Positions 1 to 49,900 of a stretch of DNA of 64,000 nucleotides are shown piece after piece. Numbering within the stretch: the first letter of the stretch is position 1; every line of letters starts with the position of its first letter. The stretch is from Rhynochetos jubatus. Its lineage: Eukaryota; Chordata; Aves; Eurypygiformes; Rhynochetidae. The translations under genes were made by a program, and so were the position numbers. Location of the stretch: assembly GCA_027574665.1 (NCBI GenBank), contig CM050657.1, positions 15,946,404-16,010,403 on the forward strand, in the 5' to 3' direction. The notes beneath the pieces were generated by a model. The model did not search any database. It was not told the origin of the DNA and was given only the letters and a program-made list of their open reading frames with translations.

Positions 1-38077
<38,077 letters not shown>

Positions 38078-38330
38078 CCCCGGCAGCGCGGGTGGCGGCC
38101 CCCGCGGCGAGGCCCCCTCGGCAGTGCCGCGCCCTCGGCTGTCGCCGTCGCCGCCTCAGGCCAGCCGCCCGCCGCGGCTCTTCCCCATGGCGCAGGGGCC
38201 CGACGCCGAGTTAGGAGCGGCACAGCCCCCCCGGCGCCCCCAGCCGCCGCGGCTGCCGGCGCCCCGCCGCTGCCATCACAAGGCCGCCGCTGACACCCCG
38301 CGGCTCGCGGCGCTGCCCGCCACCCCCAGG
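38078..38330 (-). promoter_or_regulatory. ATP11B: Putative ATP11B 5' leader with two upstream ORFs
   Basis: The transcription start is not visible. If it lies near the ETS/CRE site, the leader is about 200-250 nt and more than 70 percent GC by inspection. It contains ATG at 38,276 (21 codons, stop at 38,211) and ATG at 38,188 in context GCCATGG (10 codons, stop TGA at 38,156-38,158). Both end before the main ATG at 38,077. The second is in the same frame as the main ORF but closed by the TGA. Confidence 0.55.
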
Positions 38331-38350
38331 AAGTGACGTCTGAGGGCGGG
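38328..38350. promoter_or_regulatory. ETS/CRE composite site next to a GC box
   Basis: Reads AGGAAGTGACGTCTGAGGGCGGG on the plus strand: an ETS core (GGAAGTG) overlapping a CRE-like TGACGT, followed by an Sp-type GC box. This combination is common at the start sites of CpG-island promoters bound by GABPA/ELK and CREB/ATF. A YY1-like GATGGCGG lies close by at about 38,370. Its place some 250 bp upstream of the ATG suits a core promoter for ATP11B. Confidence 0.6.
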
Positions 38351-38660
38351 AAGAGGGGTGGGGTGTGGGGATGGCGGAGGGGGCGAAGTGCCTGCGCCCC
38401 CCCCCCCCCCCGCCGCCGCGCCTTGTCTGCCGGGGGCAATCGGTGGGCCGGCTCGTGGCTGCCCCGAGGTGCCAGTTCTGGGCCGCACGTGGGGCCGGGT
38501 GGCCTGTGTCCCAGCAGCCTCCCACGGGGCAGGGCTGGCCTGGAAAAAATCCCGCCCTGGCTGTGGAGCTCCAGTCGCAGCCTGTCAGGTCTCCGGGCCT
38601 CGGCCAGGGCCTCAGAGTCTCGGAGACTCCCCTTTTCTGGCGAGTCTGAGCTTTGTTTCC

Positions 38661-41600
38661 CTGTAAGTAACGCAGGGCGTGCACATGCTGGGATCAAGGC
38701 TTTGAGAGGAGGCCTGAGAAGCACTGATTTAAACTTCAAAAGCGAGTGCCCAGCGCACAGGTATCCCCAGGCATGGCACAGGTGCTGGGAGGCTCTGGCA
38801 CCTTCTCCCGCTCCTGGCAGTGCTGTGCTAAACTGCTGTTTGGTTGAAATGGAACGTTGACAGGTGGTGATGTCAGGCAGAGATCTCTTTGAAATCTGCC
38901 GTTTTGCTCTGAAAACAGCTGCTACTTACAAAACCAAAACAGTGTTCAGCTTCACTCACACCGATACAAGTCTGCAGCTTCTGGGCCTGTGTGGCTAAGA
39001 GCTAAAGAAGATTATTTTAAGAGTAAAGACCTGGGTATTTGTGACCAAATACCGTTGTCAATGAAGTCAATGACAACTTTGACTTAAAGAGAAGTCTTTT
39101 TGTGTGTGAAGATCAGAGTCATATTCCTGCCATTCCCATTTATTTCCTGGTAATTATGAGATATACCAACAAATCATAATTGCATCTGCCATAAAGCTAA
39201 TGTAGGTTTTAGTGTTCAGGTAGAAATTTAGGACAGAATTCAGCATTTAAGAGAGATGATACAATGTCTGAACAACTAAATCTTGTGGTAAATGCTGATG
39301 GTTTAAGCATCTACATTTAATTAGAAAAAGAACCTTAAAACAGTGGGGACTGAGACTCTTTATCAGGCACTTAGTAAAGCTAATGCTAGCAAAACTCTGA
39401 ATTAAATGCTAGGCATTATTTCAAAACATTTAAACACATCAAAGCTGAATTTCCAACAGCTTGCGCTACCCTATTCATCTAATGTGAAGTCTAAAATAAC
39501 AGAGTGATTTCATAGTTATGGCACCTTGCCTGGAGAGTGGCCATAAGCCAGAAGCTTAACTGAGAGGCTCAATATTCTTGTGCTCTTCCTTTATCATCAG
39601 ATGTAGAAGAGGGTCCTGACCACTACACACTAAAAACCATACGCCATTTCACTGAGGTGCAAGTGTATTTGTTGCTGTGTCCCTGCCAAATTCAAGTGTG
39701 AGGTGCGCTTTCTGAAAGCCTCTATTTCCACGCCTTGCTGTTGGGTTACATAAAGCTCCTTTGCGCTTCCTGTTCCACATTGCTGTAATGATACCATTTC
39801 ACCAGACAAAACTTGGAAGCAATTTACAAGTGATTTGAACCCTGCAGTTTATATTTTTTCACTTTAAAAAGTATATATTTTAGGGGCTGAAAGTATATCG
39901 ATAGGATGAAATTATTTTGCTGTGTGCAGCAGAAGGCTCTAACCACATCCCTTTTCTAGTATACAGCAAAATTCCACCAGAATAATATCCTTGCCTAGCA
40001 TTCTGGCTCGGAAACCTCTGCACCTTTTAAGTTGTTCAAAAGCCCACGCTAGACATTTGTGAAGTTTCGTCTCACCCTTGAGAGGTAAACAGTCTTCAGA
40101 AGAGAAAAATTGAAGCAGAGCAGCCAAGCCAGATATTGATTAGCCAATAACACTCCAGCACTTCTGAAATCTAAGGTCAACTGTATTAAGAATGAAGATT
40201 CCCGTATCAGAGATCCCACTTTAAAATATTGCCCTGAAGCCTCACCTGAATTCGCACAGCTTATACAGAAGAAAGCAACTGCTGAAGAAAGATGTCACCA
40301 CCTGATATGAAGATTAGGTTTAACCCGTTGCCTAGGCTTTGCTGATGAGGCTGCAAGCATCTACGAGAGCAATGATATCAGGTGTTTGTTTAGCAGGATG
40401 AGGACACAAATGTCTGAAATAAAAACGTGTACACAAACAGAAAAGCACACATGTAAATGTTAGGTCAATGGTACTACTTTTAGGTTTATAAAATTAAACA
40501 GTGGTAACCACAGAATCATCCCCTGAACATGCAACCATCAAATTGACACTGGAGCTGCTGATGTTACTGCCTTAGCTTGTTCTTGTACGAGACATTCATG
40601 CTCCATTATTCCTGAATGGTGTTTTGGGGCCATTCTTCAGCGGGAGCTGGTGACATGTCCCTGTCCCTATGGCCACATCTAGTATCCGATGAGATGAGGT
40701 GGAGGTGCGGCTCTGATACCAGAGAATGAGCTGCCTCCAGCATTCCTGCCTTTGAAACGCGTGGCAGCTGAACCCTTTCCCCTGCCACATCCCTGGGCGC
40801 TCCAGCCGCACCCCAGGTTGCTGCTGCAGTGCAAAGAGGGCGTGTGATAGCAAAGGGGGCCGGTGCACTCTGGTGCCCGGCAGTGAGGCAGCCCACGTCC
40901 TGCATTGCAGCTAGTGAGCACCTGTGTCCTTTGGGGCCGAACAGCAAACCAGCAAAGCTTAAGAGGAGTGGAGCAGGGATGTAGGTTTGTGCAGCAAAGG
41001 ACTAGTAATAGCTCCTTACAGTTCAACATTTTCCTGGTGGAGAATTCCTCTCACTCATTATTCTGTTTTTAATTAAGTACTTTGTCATTTCTTTAAATGA
41101 GTGTTTTAATCTATGCATTATTTACTTAGGTAACTATGGTGCTAATTAAAAATGTACACTAACTGTAAAAATGCCCGTTTTGTTTCTAATCCGTAGAGAG
41201 AAAGAGCTGCCTGAGAGACACAGGGTTTCTTCAAGGCATCCTTATTCCACAGGCATTCAATTACTGGCTGAAGCACCAATTATATATAGATAATCAGTGG
41301 CTGATTTTGAGTCACAAGGCCCTTCATCTAAACACACATGTGGATTCTTGCCTAGAGCAACCAGTCTTCAGGGAAAAAGTAAAAGAGAAAATGAACGGAG
41401 CCTTTTAAAGGAAAACCTTATGTGTAGTTTGTTATTCCTTTTTTGTGCTCTGCCAGACATAAGATCAGATTAAATTACAGGATGCACAAGGTGACATTTC
41501 CAAGATATGTACTACGTCTACACAATAGCACCTTATTTTGTCATTTCTTCTTCTTACCCATCCTCTCAATTGCTAAAACCTGGATCCTGATGCAAAGCCT

Positions 41601-44239
41601 CACCTTTCTGTTATTGTGTCTTTTCACTGGAAAGCTCTGCTTAGAGTGCAGAGCTTCAGCTTCTACCTGACACATTAAGCTCAACAGAGCCAGATCCCAG
41701 AGCGCCAGGTTAGGGGCTCCATGCAGCGTGCAGAACGTCAAACCTATCAGGTCCCCTGCACACACGCAGAGGACTTTGCACTGTATCACACTCCACAAGA
41801 AGATGCTCTGCACTTACACAATCCCCTGGCCATGTGGAATACCCTGGCCTGCTAAATGCAACACAGAGTTTAGGGTCTGTGCTACCCGCTTTGCAAGGTC
41901 CTAGGTAACAGCAAGCTGTGGAAAACGTTACTCTTCATCCTTCCTTTCAGCCTCAGTGTTAACTTAGTAATTATGTGCTGCCTCTAAGCCATCATGTTTG
42001 GCCTGTGGCTTTCCCTGGAACTCCTTCCCCCACCCACCCAGGGAAGCAGTCCAAGGTTAGCGGAAATAGGAATTGTTTAAAAGCCATCCCCTATCTTCAT
42101 GAAGCTGAACGTGACCAGTGTGAAGAATAAAACTCTGGTTGTCCATGTCCTTTATATTTTCTTTTTCTTACTTTCTTCTTTAAAGGAAGAGTTAAATTGT
42201 GAACACAAAAAGCTCGCAAGGTTTGGAACACCTCCAAGAGCCCTGTCTTGATGGAAACTGGAGGACTTAATCTTGCAAAACAGGGTTTTATGAGGAATTG
42301 TGTTAAGATTAATCAGTTAATTGCTGTTATATCCTGGACAGTGACATCATTTTGCTATTCTGTACTATAAACATGGATATCCTTATAAAAGGTAAAATTT
42401 TTCTCCAGACACTTTATGATTAATGAAAATACACTTTTTCAACTATTTCATTCTTGTACTCACCCTGTTACTTTTTACTTTTACTTTTCATTTACTTTTG
42501 TAATGTATATGGTCAAGTGTTTATTAGACACATTCATGCATCACCTCATGGTTAGCCCTCGTAAAAAATTGCCAGGCAGAAAAGGATGCTTCTCAATGTT
42601 GGGATTTCTTAATAAAACACTCATAACATTCTACAGGGATAGCTTTTTTCCTGCTTTTTAACGTCACAGTTAAGACCACTGAATGGATAATGAAAGATTG
42701 AATTCCTAGAATAAAAATGGATAAACATCAGGACTAGCATCTAGGTCTCTTGACACCAGGCTCCTAGGACTCTACCGTGACGACTGTAATACAAACACAC
42801 ACCTGGGTGGGTTACTTTGGAAAGCAGTCTGAGATCTTTGTGGGCGAAGAACAGAGAAATTCTGTGCATGGCTGTACACGCTCTCTTGGTTGCACAATTT
42901 ATTTCAAAATAATGTAGCGTCTACTATACGGGACATTCTCCAGGTAGTGGAAGGTGGGATTTCAAGCACCCTTTTGTAGAGGTTGAACCTCTGTTTCCCT
43001 GGAGTACTGTTTAAACTACTGAATTTGAAAGAGGTTTTCTGAGAGCATGTTCTAGTTCAGACCTTACAAGTCACGTAAGCAGGGAAAAAGCGTTGTTAGT
43101 AAATCTCAGTGAGGTTTAGATATGCAGTAAGCTTGTCTTAACTAAGGGTGTATCTATATTATATTTTATATGTTTCCAGGGCTCAGCTTTTCTAATATTT
43201 GCACTAGCTTATATAAAGTTATCTTAGATGTCCCTATACTACACTCAAATTATGGAGCAGATATTCCTCAAAGTGTTCCTTGCTGTGCTGTTTGCTGGGT
43301 TGTAGCCAGCTCCAACGCTGAAGACCTATCTTGGGTGCCTATGGATCTTACCACTTCCAGCAGCAATGAGCTGTGATTACAAAAGACACTCTTTAAGGCT
43401 CTTTCCTTCTCCCAGCTCACCCAGGGATAAAGGCAAAACAATTTAGGAGTACCTTAATTCAACGCTCTCCATCAACCCCCACCATTTCAGCCTGTGCATC
43501 AATGGTAGGTGAGAAGATACTATGCAGTGTGAATGAGTTCATTCCTTTCTCAAGAGTGTGAGAGATTAAACGGGTGGATGGTGACTCTAGCTCCTTACCT
43601 GCTTTGTACAGGTGTCTTAAAGCGTAATGGTTACTCCATCGTTCAGGCATGTCCATGACAAATCACGGGGCTCCAGTGTGTCTGGGTTACACAAGTGGCT
43701 CAGCAAACAAGGCAGACACAGCTTGGAGGAGCGAGACAGACATCCTGGAGAGGTAAAGAAAATTTCAGTGCCTCATCTAAAACCGATACAACCACCTTGG
43801 TCTGTGAAGGACAAAATAACAGAGCTTTGCCAATGTTGGCCACAAACATGGGTTTCAGATATATCAGCAGGTATGAGAAGGGCTCACAGACCAGGACAAA
43901 ATCACTAGCTTGCGCTTGCTCAACACTGTTAAGGCTGTTCATTAGTTCAGCTGCAAAAGCAATTTTTTCTAATAGAGGTGCATTTTATACAGCAAAAGCA
44001 TTTGCCAAAGAGAATAAGCTGGCAAAAACACTTCTTCCTTCCAATACCGTGTTTACAGTGAAGTTTTTGGCACTTTGGAAATTGCAAATTAATCACATCT
44101 CCAGCTGATATTTGCTGTGGGACCTATCTGCATCTCAGAATGAATATCTTAAGTCTCTCAAGAACCACCATCCTTCCTACCTAAACCAAGTGCTAATGTG
44201 TAATAATAACACACTCCATATCTCTAGACCCATCTCCCA
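38661..44239. other. Intergenic sequence upstream of ATP11B, no recognised feature
   Basis: AT-rich unique DNA. I see no exon with plausible splice sites and homology, no RNA gene and no transposon. A slightly GC-richer patch at 40,620-40,950 gives overlapping open frames on the minus strand, without protein signature. Confidence 0.6.
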
Positions 44240-44720
44240 AAGAGTGTAGGTGTGTCCACCAGCAATGCCATGCTGTCTCCAAACAGCAGCTCACCTCCTT
44301 CACCACATCAGTGTCCTGAAGTTGCTAATTTGCTTTGTGGACCTCAGCAGCCTCGCCTAGACTCTCCTCCCATCCTGCTCATGGGCCTGGGGCTCCATTT
44401 CAGCAGCCTGGGGCTGCCCATCCTGCCCCAAGGACACCATGGGACACTAATCTCCAGCCCTGCCCAGCTGAGGGACCTGTTGATCCAGACCCTGAGCTCA
44501 TTCCAGCTCTGCCACCATGAACTGATGATCTGGTCTCTTGGTTGCAGCTGGCCGTGATCTCCAGGCTGGCCGTACTCTCATGCTAGGGTGGTGGGATAGA
44601 ACCTGGCCTGCCAGTCTGGGATCCCCCACTGCTCCCCCGGGAGCCCCTGTCCCATGCTGTGCCCAGTGCTGGCACGTCAGTCATGCTTTCCTCAGCCCCA
44701 GGCACAATATGTGTAGTTTA
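44240..44720. other. GC-rich block of unknown nature in AT-rich intergenic DNA
   Basis: About 480 bp clearly richer in G+C than its flanks. It contains partly repeated phrases such as CTGGGGCTCCATTTCAGCAG and CCTGGGGCTGCCCATCCTGC. Open frames on the plus strand here have no recognisable domain and look composition-driven. It could be an unrecognised transposon remnant or a small CpG-poor regulatory patch. Confidence 0.4.
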
Positions 44721-45156
44721 GTTTAGGTTAGCACTGATGTACACTGACGGTTTTGAATAGCAATCATGAAAAAGGGTTTGGTTGGAGTATTTCCCCCCTC
44801 CTCTTTATTTTGGGGTAAAGCAGGGTTATATATACTGCTCCTGGGGAATGAGACTTTACTGGCCTTTAGGTTGGGGTACCATAATTAAAAGATGATTTTT
44901 AGCACAAGTTGTACTTCATATTTCTGTATAGTCTAATAAGAGATCGTGGTACTGCTGATATGGCAACACCTCTGCATTTCACTAGTGGCTAAGCTTCAAG
45001 AAGAGTCATGTAGGCTCAGAGTTTGAAAAACCTTGTCTATTATTTCAGAGTCAGACTTCAGAACTAAGTACAACAATGAATACAATCACAGAATGTGTTT
45101 AGCACTTCTTAAACTCAAGCTTTATAAGTTTGAAACCGGTTACTCAAAATTTGAGT

Positions 45157-45174
45157 GTATATATATATATGTAT
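45157..45174. repeat. (TA)n microsatellite
   Basis: GTATATATATATATATGTAT: about eight TA units in intergenic sequence. Likely length-variable. Confidence 0.9.
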
Positions 45175-46439
45175 GTCTTTATTTTTAAAAATCTATTTGT
45201 GGCCTACTATTCTAAAAGTAGGCTGCAATAATCTACCACACAGGGATGTCTGTGGTCTGTGCAGACAAAAAAAAATAGCTGTGAACATGACAGATAATGT
45301 TCCTGCAGCCATATGAGACAAAGAAACATATGGCTGCTCCGTCTGAAGGTCCTACAACGCTTTATGTCTTCAAAGTGCAGCAAAACATTGGCTGATTAAC
45401 ATAATTATGGCATTCTACAAATGGTTCCTAATTATTTTTGCAAGTGTAAGTGATGACGCTGACACGTGAAGTTTTTTGCTGTGCCTGATGAATACTGAGT
45501 TCTCATTCCACTGAGTACTGTAATCAAATTTAGAACAAATGTTATATAAGTGCATAAGCAATCCTAATCCTAATCCCTTTTCTGATGTCTCACTTTCTCC
45601 ATCTAGGCCTGCTGCAGCTATAAACCTATAAATCTCCCATATTTTGTGATTTCCCTGCGTATTTTTATTTTTGTTTCCCAATCTTTTGCCTTTTTCTGAA
45701 AGCATACATTTTTAGTTGATAATGATTCTAGTGGAATGAGAGGTCTGGTTTTTAGCCTTCTGCCATATTCCTTATTGTACTGCATGTTTGATCACAGCAA
45801 ATGTACTTTACTAATGGTATTGCTATGCTGGTGCCCAATCCTATAAAATGTTAAGCCTGACCCTGTTGAAGCACCTATTGGAACAAATCGAGGGGTCTTT
45901 CAACATTTTTTGATCTGTCCTTAGTTCAATACCTATTGTTTTCACTGTCAGTAGGGTTTGGCTGAGGGTATGTCAACAATGCATAATTCAAACTCGCCAG
46001 AAGATATCCAAGAGAGCGATAAACAAACTAGTCGGTAAAATAATCAGTTCTAGCTTTGGAGCACTAAGTTCTCTGTGGGCAACCTGACACTGTTTCTGTG
46101 TTTACCCTAGGATTTGTGCCACTGGAGTAGTAAGAAATTATTTCACTGGCTCAATGAAAGCTGGCCAGGAGGGACAGGATCCCGTACAGATTTAGATGCT
46201 GGACTCAGAAAAACAAGGGAGAGAGTGCTAGCAATTGTGTTTTGTGGTATATACGTAGGATATGCTTTGGAATTTACTAGCTTCATAAAATTCACCAAAA
46301 ACTTTATAAAATAATCCACATATCAAATAATTTTATGACAATTATTGTTCTTAATTATTATGAAAAAGTGCCTTTTACTGAACTGTACATTTTATTTGGA
46401 ATATTTCTAAGGGTGCACAATAGCAAAAGATAAGTATTA

Positions 46440-46760
46440 CAGATGAGTGGTTCGCAGCATATAATTTATCCAGTTAATTTAATTTCTTTGTATTTATCTA
46501 CAAATTGCTTATAATTTTATATAATTAATTCATTACATGAACCTAATTGCTAAAATAGCTGTGAGATCGTCCAGCTGAAATAAATAGCAGGCTGTTCATT
46601 GACTTGAGTGGGAACAGTGCTAGGCCATTGGAGGCTTATCCCTACTCTGTAAATGTTACCGAAGTTACTCTTTGGGAGCACGGGAAGAATGAGCTGTTTC
46701 ACATTTGACATATTGTTCCTTCTATTTCTTGCTTGCTGAAACAGAAACCATTCTTAAGCA
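46440..46760. promoter_or_regulatory. Candidate AT-rich regulatory element
   Basis: Dense in ATTAAT and TAATT homeodomain cores (CAGTTAATTTAATTTC, ATATAATTAATTCATTAC, CCTAATTGC) followed by less AT-rich complex sequence. The part ATTGACTTGAGTGGGAACAG near 46,597 resembles an old interspersed repeat tail, so an alternative is TE-derived sequence. Confidence 0.25.
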
Positions 46761-46999
46761 GAGAATATAGACGTTCATAAGTTGGTGAGTCCTGCAAATA
46801 TTCTTCAATTTTTTTTGCTATCACACCTGCCCATGAATTTGTTTGCTGAAATATATGAGGCCGAAAACCGACCCGATCACTGTAAAGGTATTTACAAACT
46901 AAAACATATACTCACAGTAATTCTTTCTGTGGAATCCACACAGATTAACTAAGTACTCTTTTGCCTTGCATAACGAACCCCTGGGGATGGGATATATAG

Positions 47000-49900
47000 T
47001 ATTATCTGGTCAGAGGCTAAAAGAACACATGCAGTCAAAACTTTGTGCCTGGCAATGGAAATAAGAGCTCAGGTGCCTGTCTTTTTTTTCCACTTCTATC
47101 GATTGTTTCAATTACTGCAATTGCACTGCCGCACAAATCATGCTTCCTTCACAACTAGATTTACACAAGAACCATCCTTCTGTTTTCAAAATTAAAATGG
47201 ATTTGACCAGCACCAGCTCTCACTCAGATTTGAATTATCCTTAGGAAACAGATAGTTTTCAGTGCACCTGACTTGCTGGCTACCCTGGAGCCTTTCTTGA
47301 GAGAAACAGGATTCTGGGTTAGTCACAGAATTCATTACAGAGCACACAGATGGCTAAAACAATTGTCACTGAACTGTGTTAGCCCTTTGGAGAAATGCCA
47401 CCTGAAAGTACCTGAAACTGATACAGACAAAGTGCATTGTCCAACGGGTACATTTTTAATGATATTCTGCAAGGTAAATGTACGCAGTGCCAGCTGAGTT
47501 AGCCCTGCCACATATTGCCAAAAATGATACTGCAGGTGACCCAGAAAACACAGCAGTTACAGCCGAGATTAGATCATCTACACAACTGCTAGGCGTCCTT
47601 GTGTTGCTTTTCCACTTTTTCCCAGTTTACTGCATTTCCAGCTCTGCTGTTGGGTTGATGCTGCCCTCAGGAATACAAATCTTGGCTGTAAAACCACCAT
47701 GAAAGCCACTCCAAAGGGACGTGCTCTTGTCTCTCTGCCATAGGTGGTCAGAACAGCAGGCATTTCTTATGACATTTTAGAAGACCAGAGAAATTGAGGG
47801 ACTCATGAACATGTTCAAAATTTATCAAAACTGATTCAGATAGAGTTTCTTTGTTCATGATAGGATTTTCTTTCTTGACTTTACCTAACTTTCTATTTGA
47901 ACACATGTATCATTGAGCTGGATAAAGAACTGGGGATTTGTCTGTCTAAAAGCACACATAAATTAAAGAAAAAAGATCTTTCTTTTGACAGAAAAGGCTA
48001 TTGCTCAGAAAAGAATCCCTAAGAAAATATTATTAACTCTTTCATTTCAGATTTGAGCATCTGATTTTCGTTCTGAGATTGAAGCACATGACTGACAGTA
48101 TAATTTAGATATCAGATTTACCTGGTCTCTTCTGCTGCCAGCCTGTATTTGGTTTCAGGGTTCTAATGTTGACTGTTAACCTATTTAAATATTCACCAAC
48201 ACCCTTCTGCCAAGGTAGATTAATTCACCATCTCACATCCCTGTCAAGTCGTCAATTTGTCAGCTATTTTTCAGTTGCCAGTGCCCTTTATAGTGACAAT
48301 GATGGCATACAGCTGAGCAACAGTTTTTCTGTTGGTATCTCCTATGACAGAAAAGCTCTCCAATATTTAAGTAGCTAAAGCTTTCTGTCTTGGCAGGTCT
48401 GAAAAACAGTTTTTCAACCAAAAAGCAAGAAATGTGTACAGAAAGGAACCGATGTGCCATCTTGTTTGATTTATGACAGCAGGGGCCTGTAGCAGCAATA
48501 TGGAAGTTACCTCTAAAAGCTAAAGAAACACTGTGAGGTTTTATGCCCACCTTATTTTTCATCCAGAACTGTGAAGAAGAGGCATTAATATTAATCGTGG
48601 AAGGATTCTGGCTCTCCCTCCAGTAAGGGCCAGAATTAGCACCATGTCAGTCTTGGATAGTATGCAGAATCATTAATTTATGTACTGAATCAATAATTAA
48701 TATTAATGTTATATGTATAGAGTATAACGTTATTTATGTTATAATTCATACCAGTGCCTTAAAAAATACCAGATATCTTTTGGTTACCTCAGCTTTTAAA
48801 ACGTCTTTCTGGGGGACACTTTAATCAGAAACACTCAAGACATATCCCTGCAACTGATGATTAATGTATTTTTCATGGCGGAAATCAAGTCAGCTGCATC
48901 AAGTGCACAAAGCTCCTTTTATAGCTCAAGTGCTTCCAGCTTCCAAGTGAGTATTAAAACCACAAATTAAATAAAACAGTTTTCCAAAGCAAGGAAACTC
49001 TGTTGAAGTTTGTAGAAACAAATGTGTATCTATGTATTTTGGAGGTATTTAGGAGTGCTAGCCATCCAGGCAGAAGCCTAGTTAAGGCAGTAAAGGATGT
49101 AAATGGTATGGGAATGAAACCCTTGGGTTTGCAGACTTCCTTCCCTCCCCAGGGCCTATTTTAGGTCAACATACCACCAAGGAAAGAGATTTCGCCTCTC
49201 TTAGTCACGTGCCCAAAGGTATATCTGATGCAGAGGGCGAGCAGAACGCACCCCAGCCTGACAGCAGGTCTGAGCCCACAATGCTTCATTGCAGGCACAA
49301 GCATCCCAGAAAAGCCTTCCCAGAAAGTGGTAACCCCAATATGTCCTTTCCAAGCTCAAACCTCTTTAAATCCATCTCCAAGGACTTGCGCACAAAGACT
49401 TAGAAGAGACTCTAGCTTTAGCTAGAGCTCTAGCTGGAAACTGAGTTTTCTCCTTAATTACGTAGAGGCCCCAACTTCTGATACCCACTGACTTCCCGTT
49501 GGTTTGGTTCCAAGTCTAGGGAAGGTCCAGTTTTCATTTAAACACACTAGAAACAGAAAAACATTTAACTTGTGTCAGAAAATACCTACAATCAACATTA
49601 TTGTCTACGTTAAAAACATCACTAAACTCACCGAGAGATGCATAGTTAAAACTATACTCACTTGTCTGACTAGACATAAGCTGGGCAGATATCCTATCCC
49701 ATTTGCTAGAAGCAGTCTGCAGGCGGTGATTGATTTCAACGTAGTCTGCAATTCTGTTTAGCAGGCGCTGTATTAGCAAACCTTATCATTAAATAAATAT
49801 GACACAAATGCAATTCTACACGGTGGGATGCTTTCACAAGGCTTTGGACAAGTTACAAATTGGTACATGGATAGACTGTACTATATAAGATCAGATAGCT

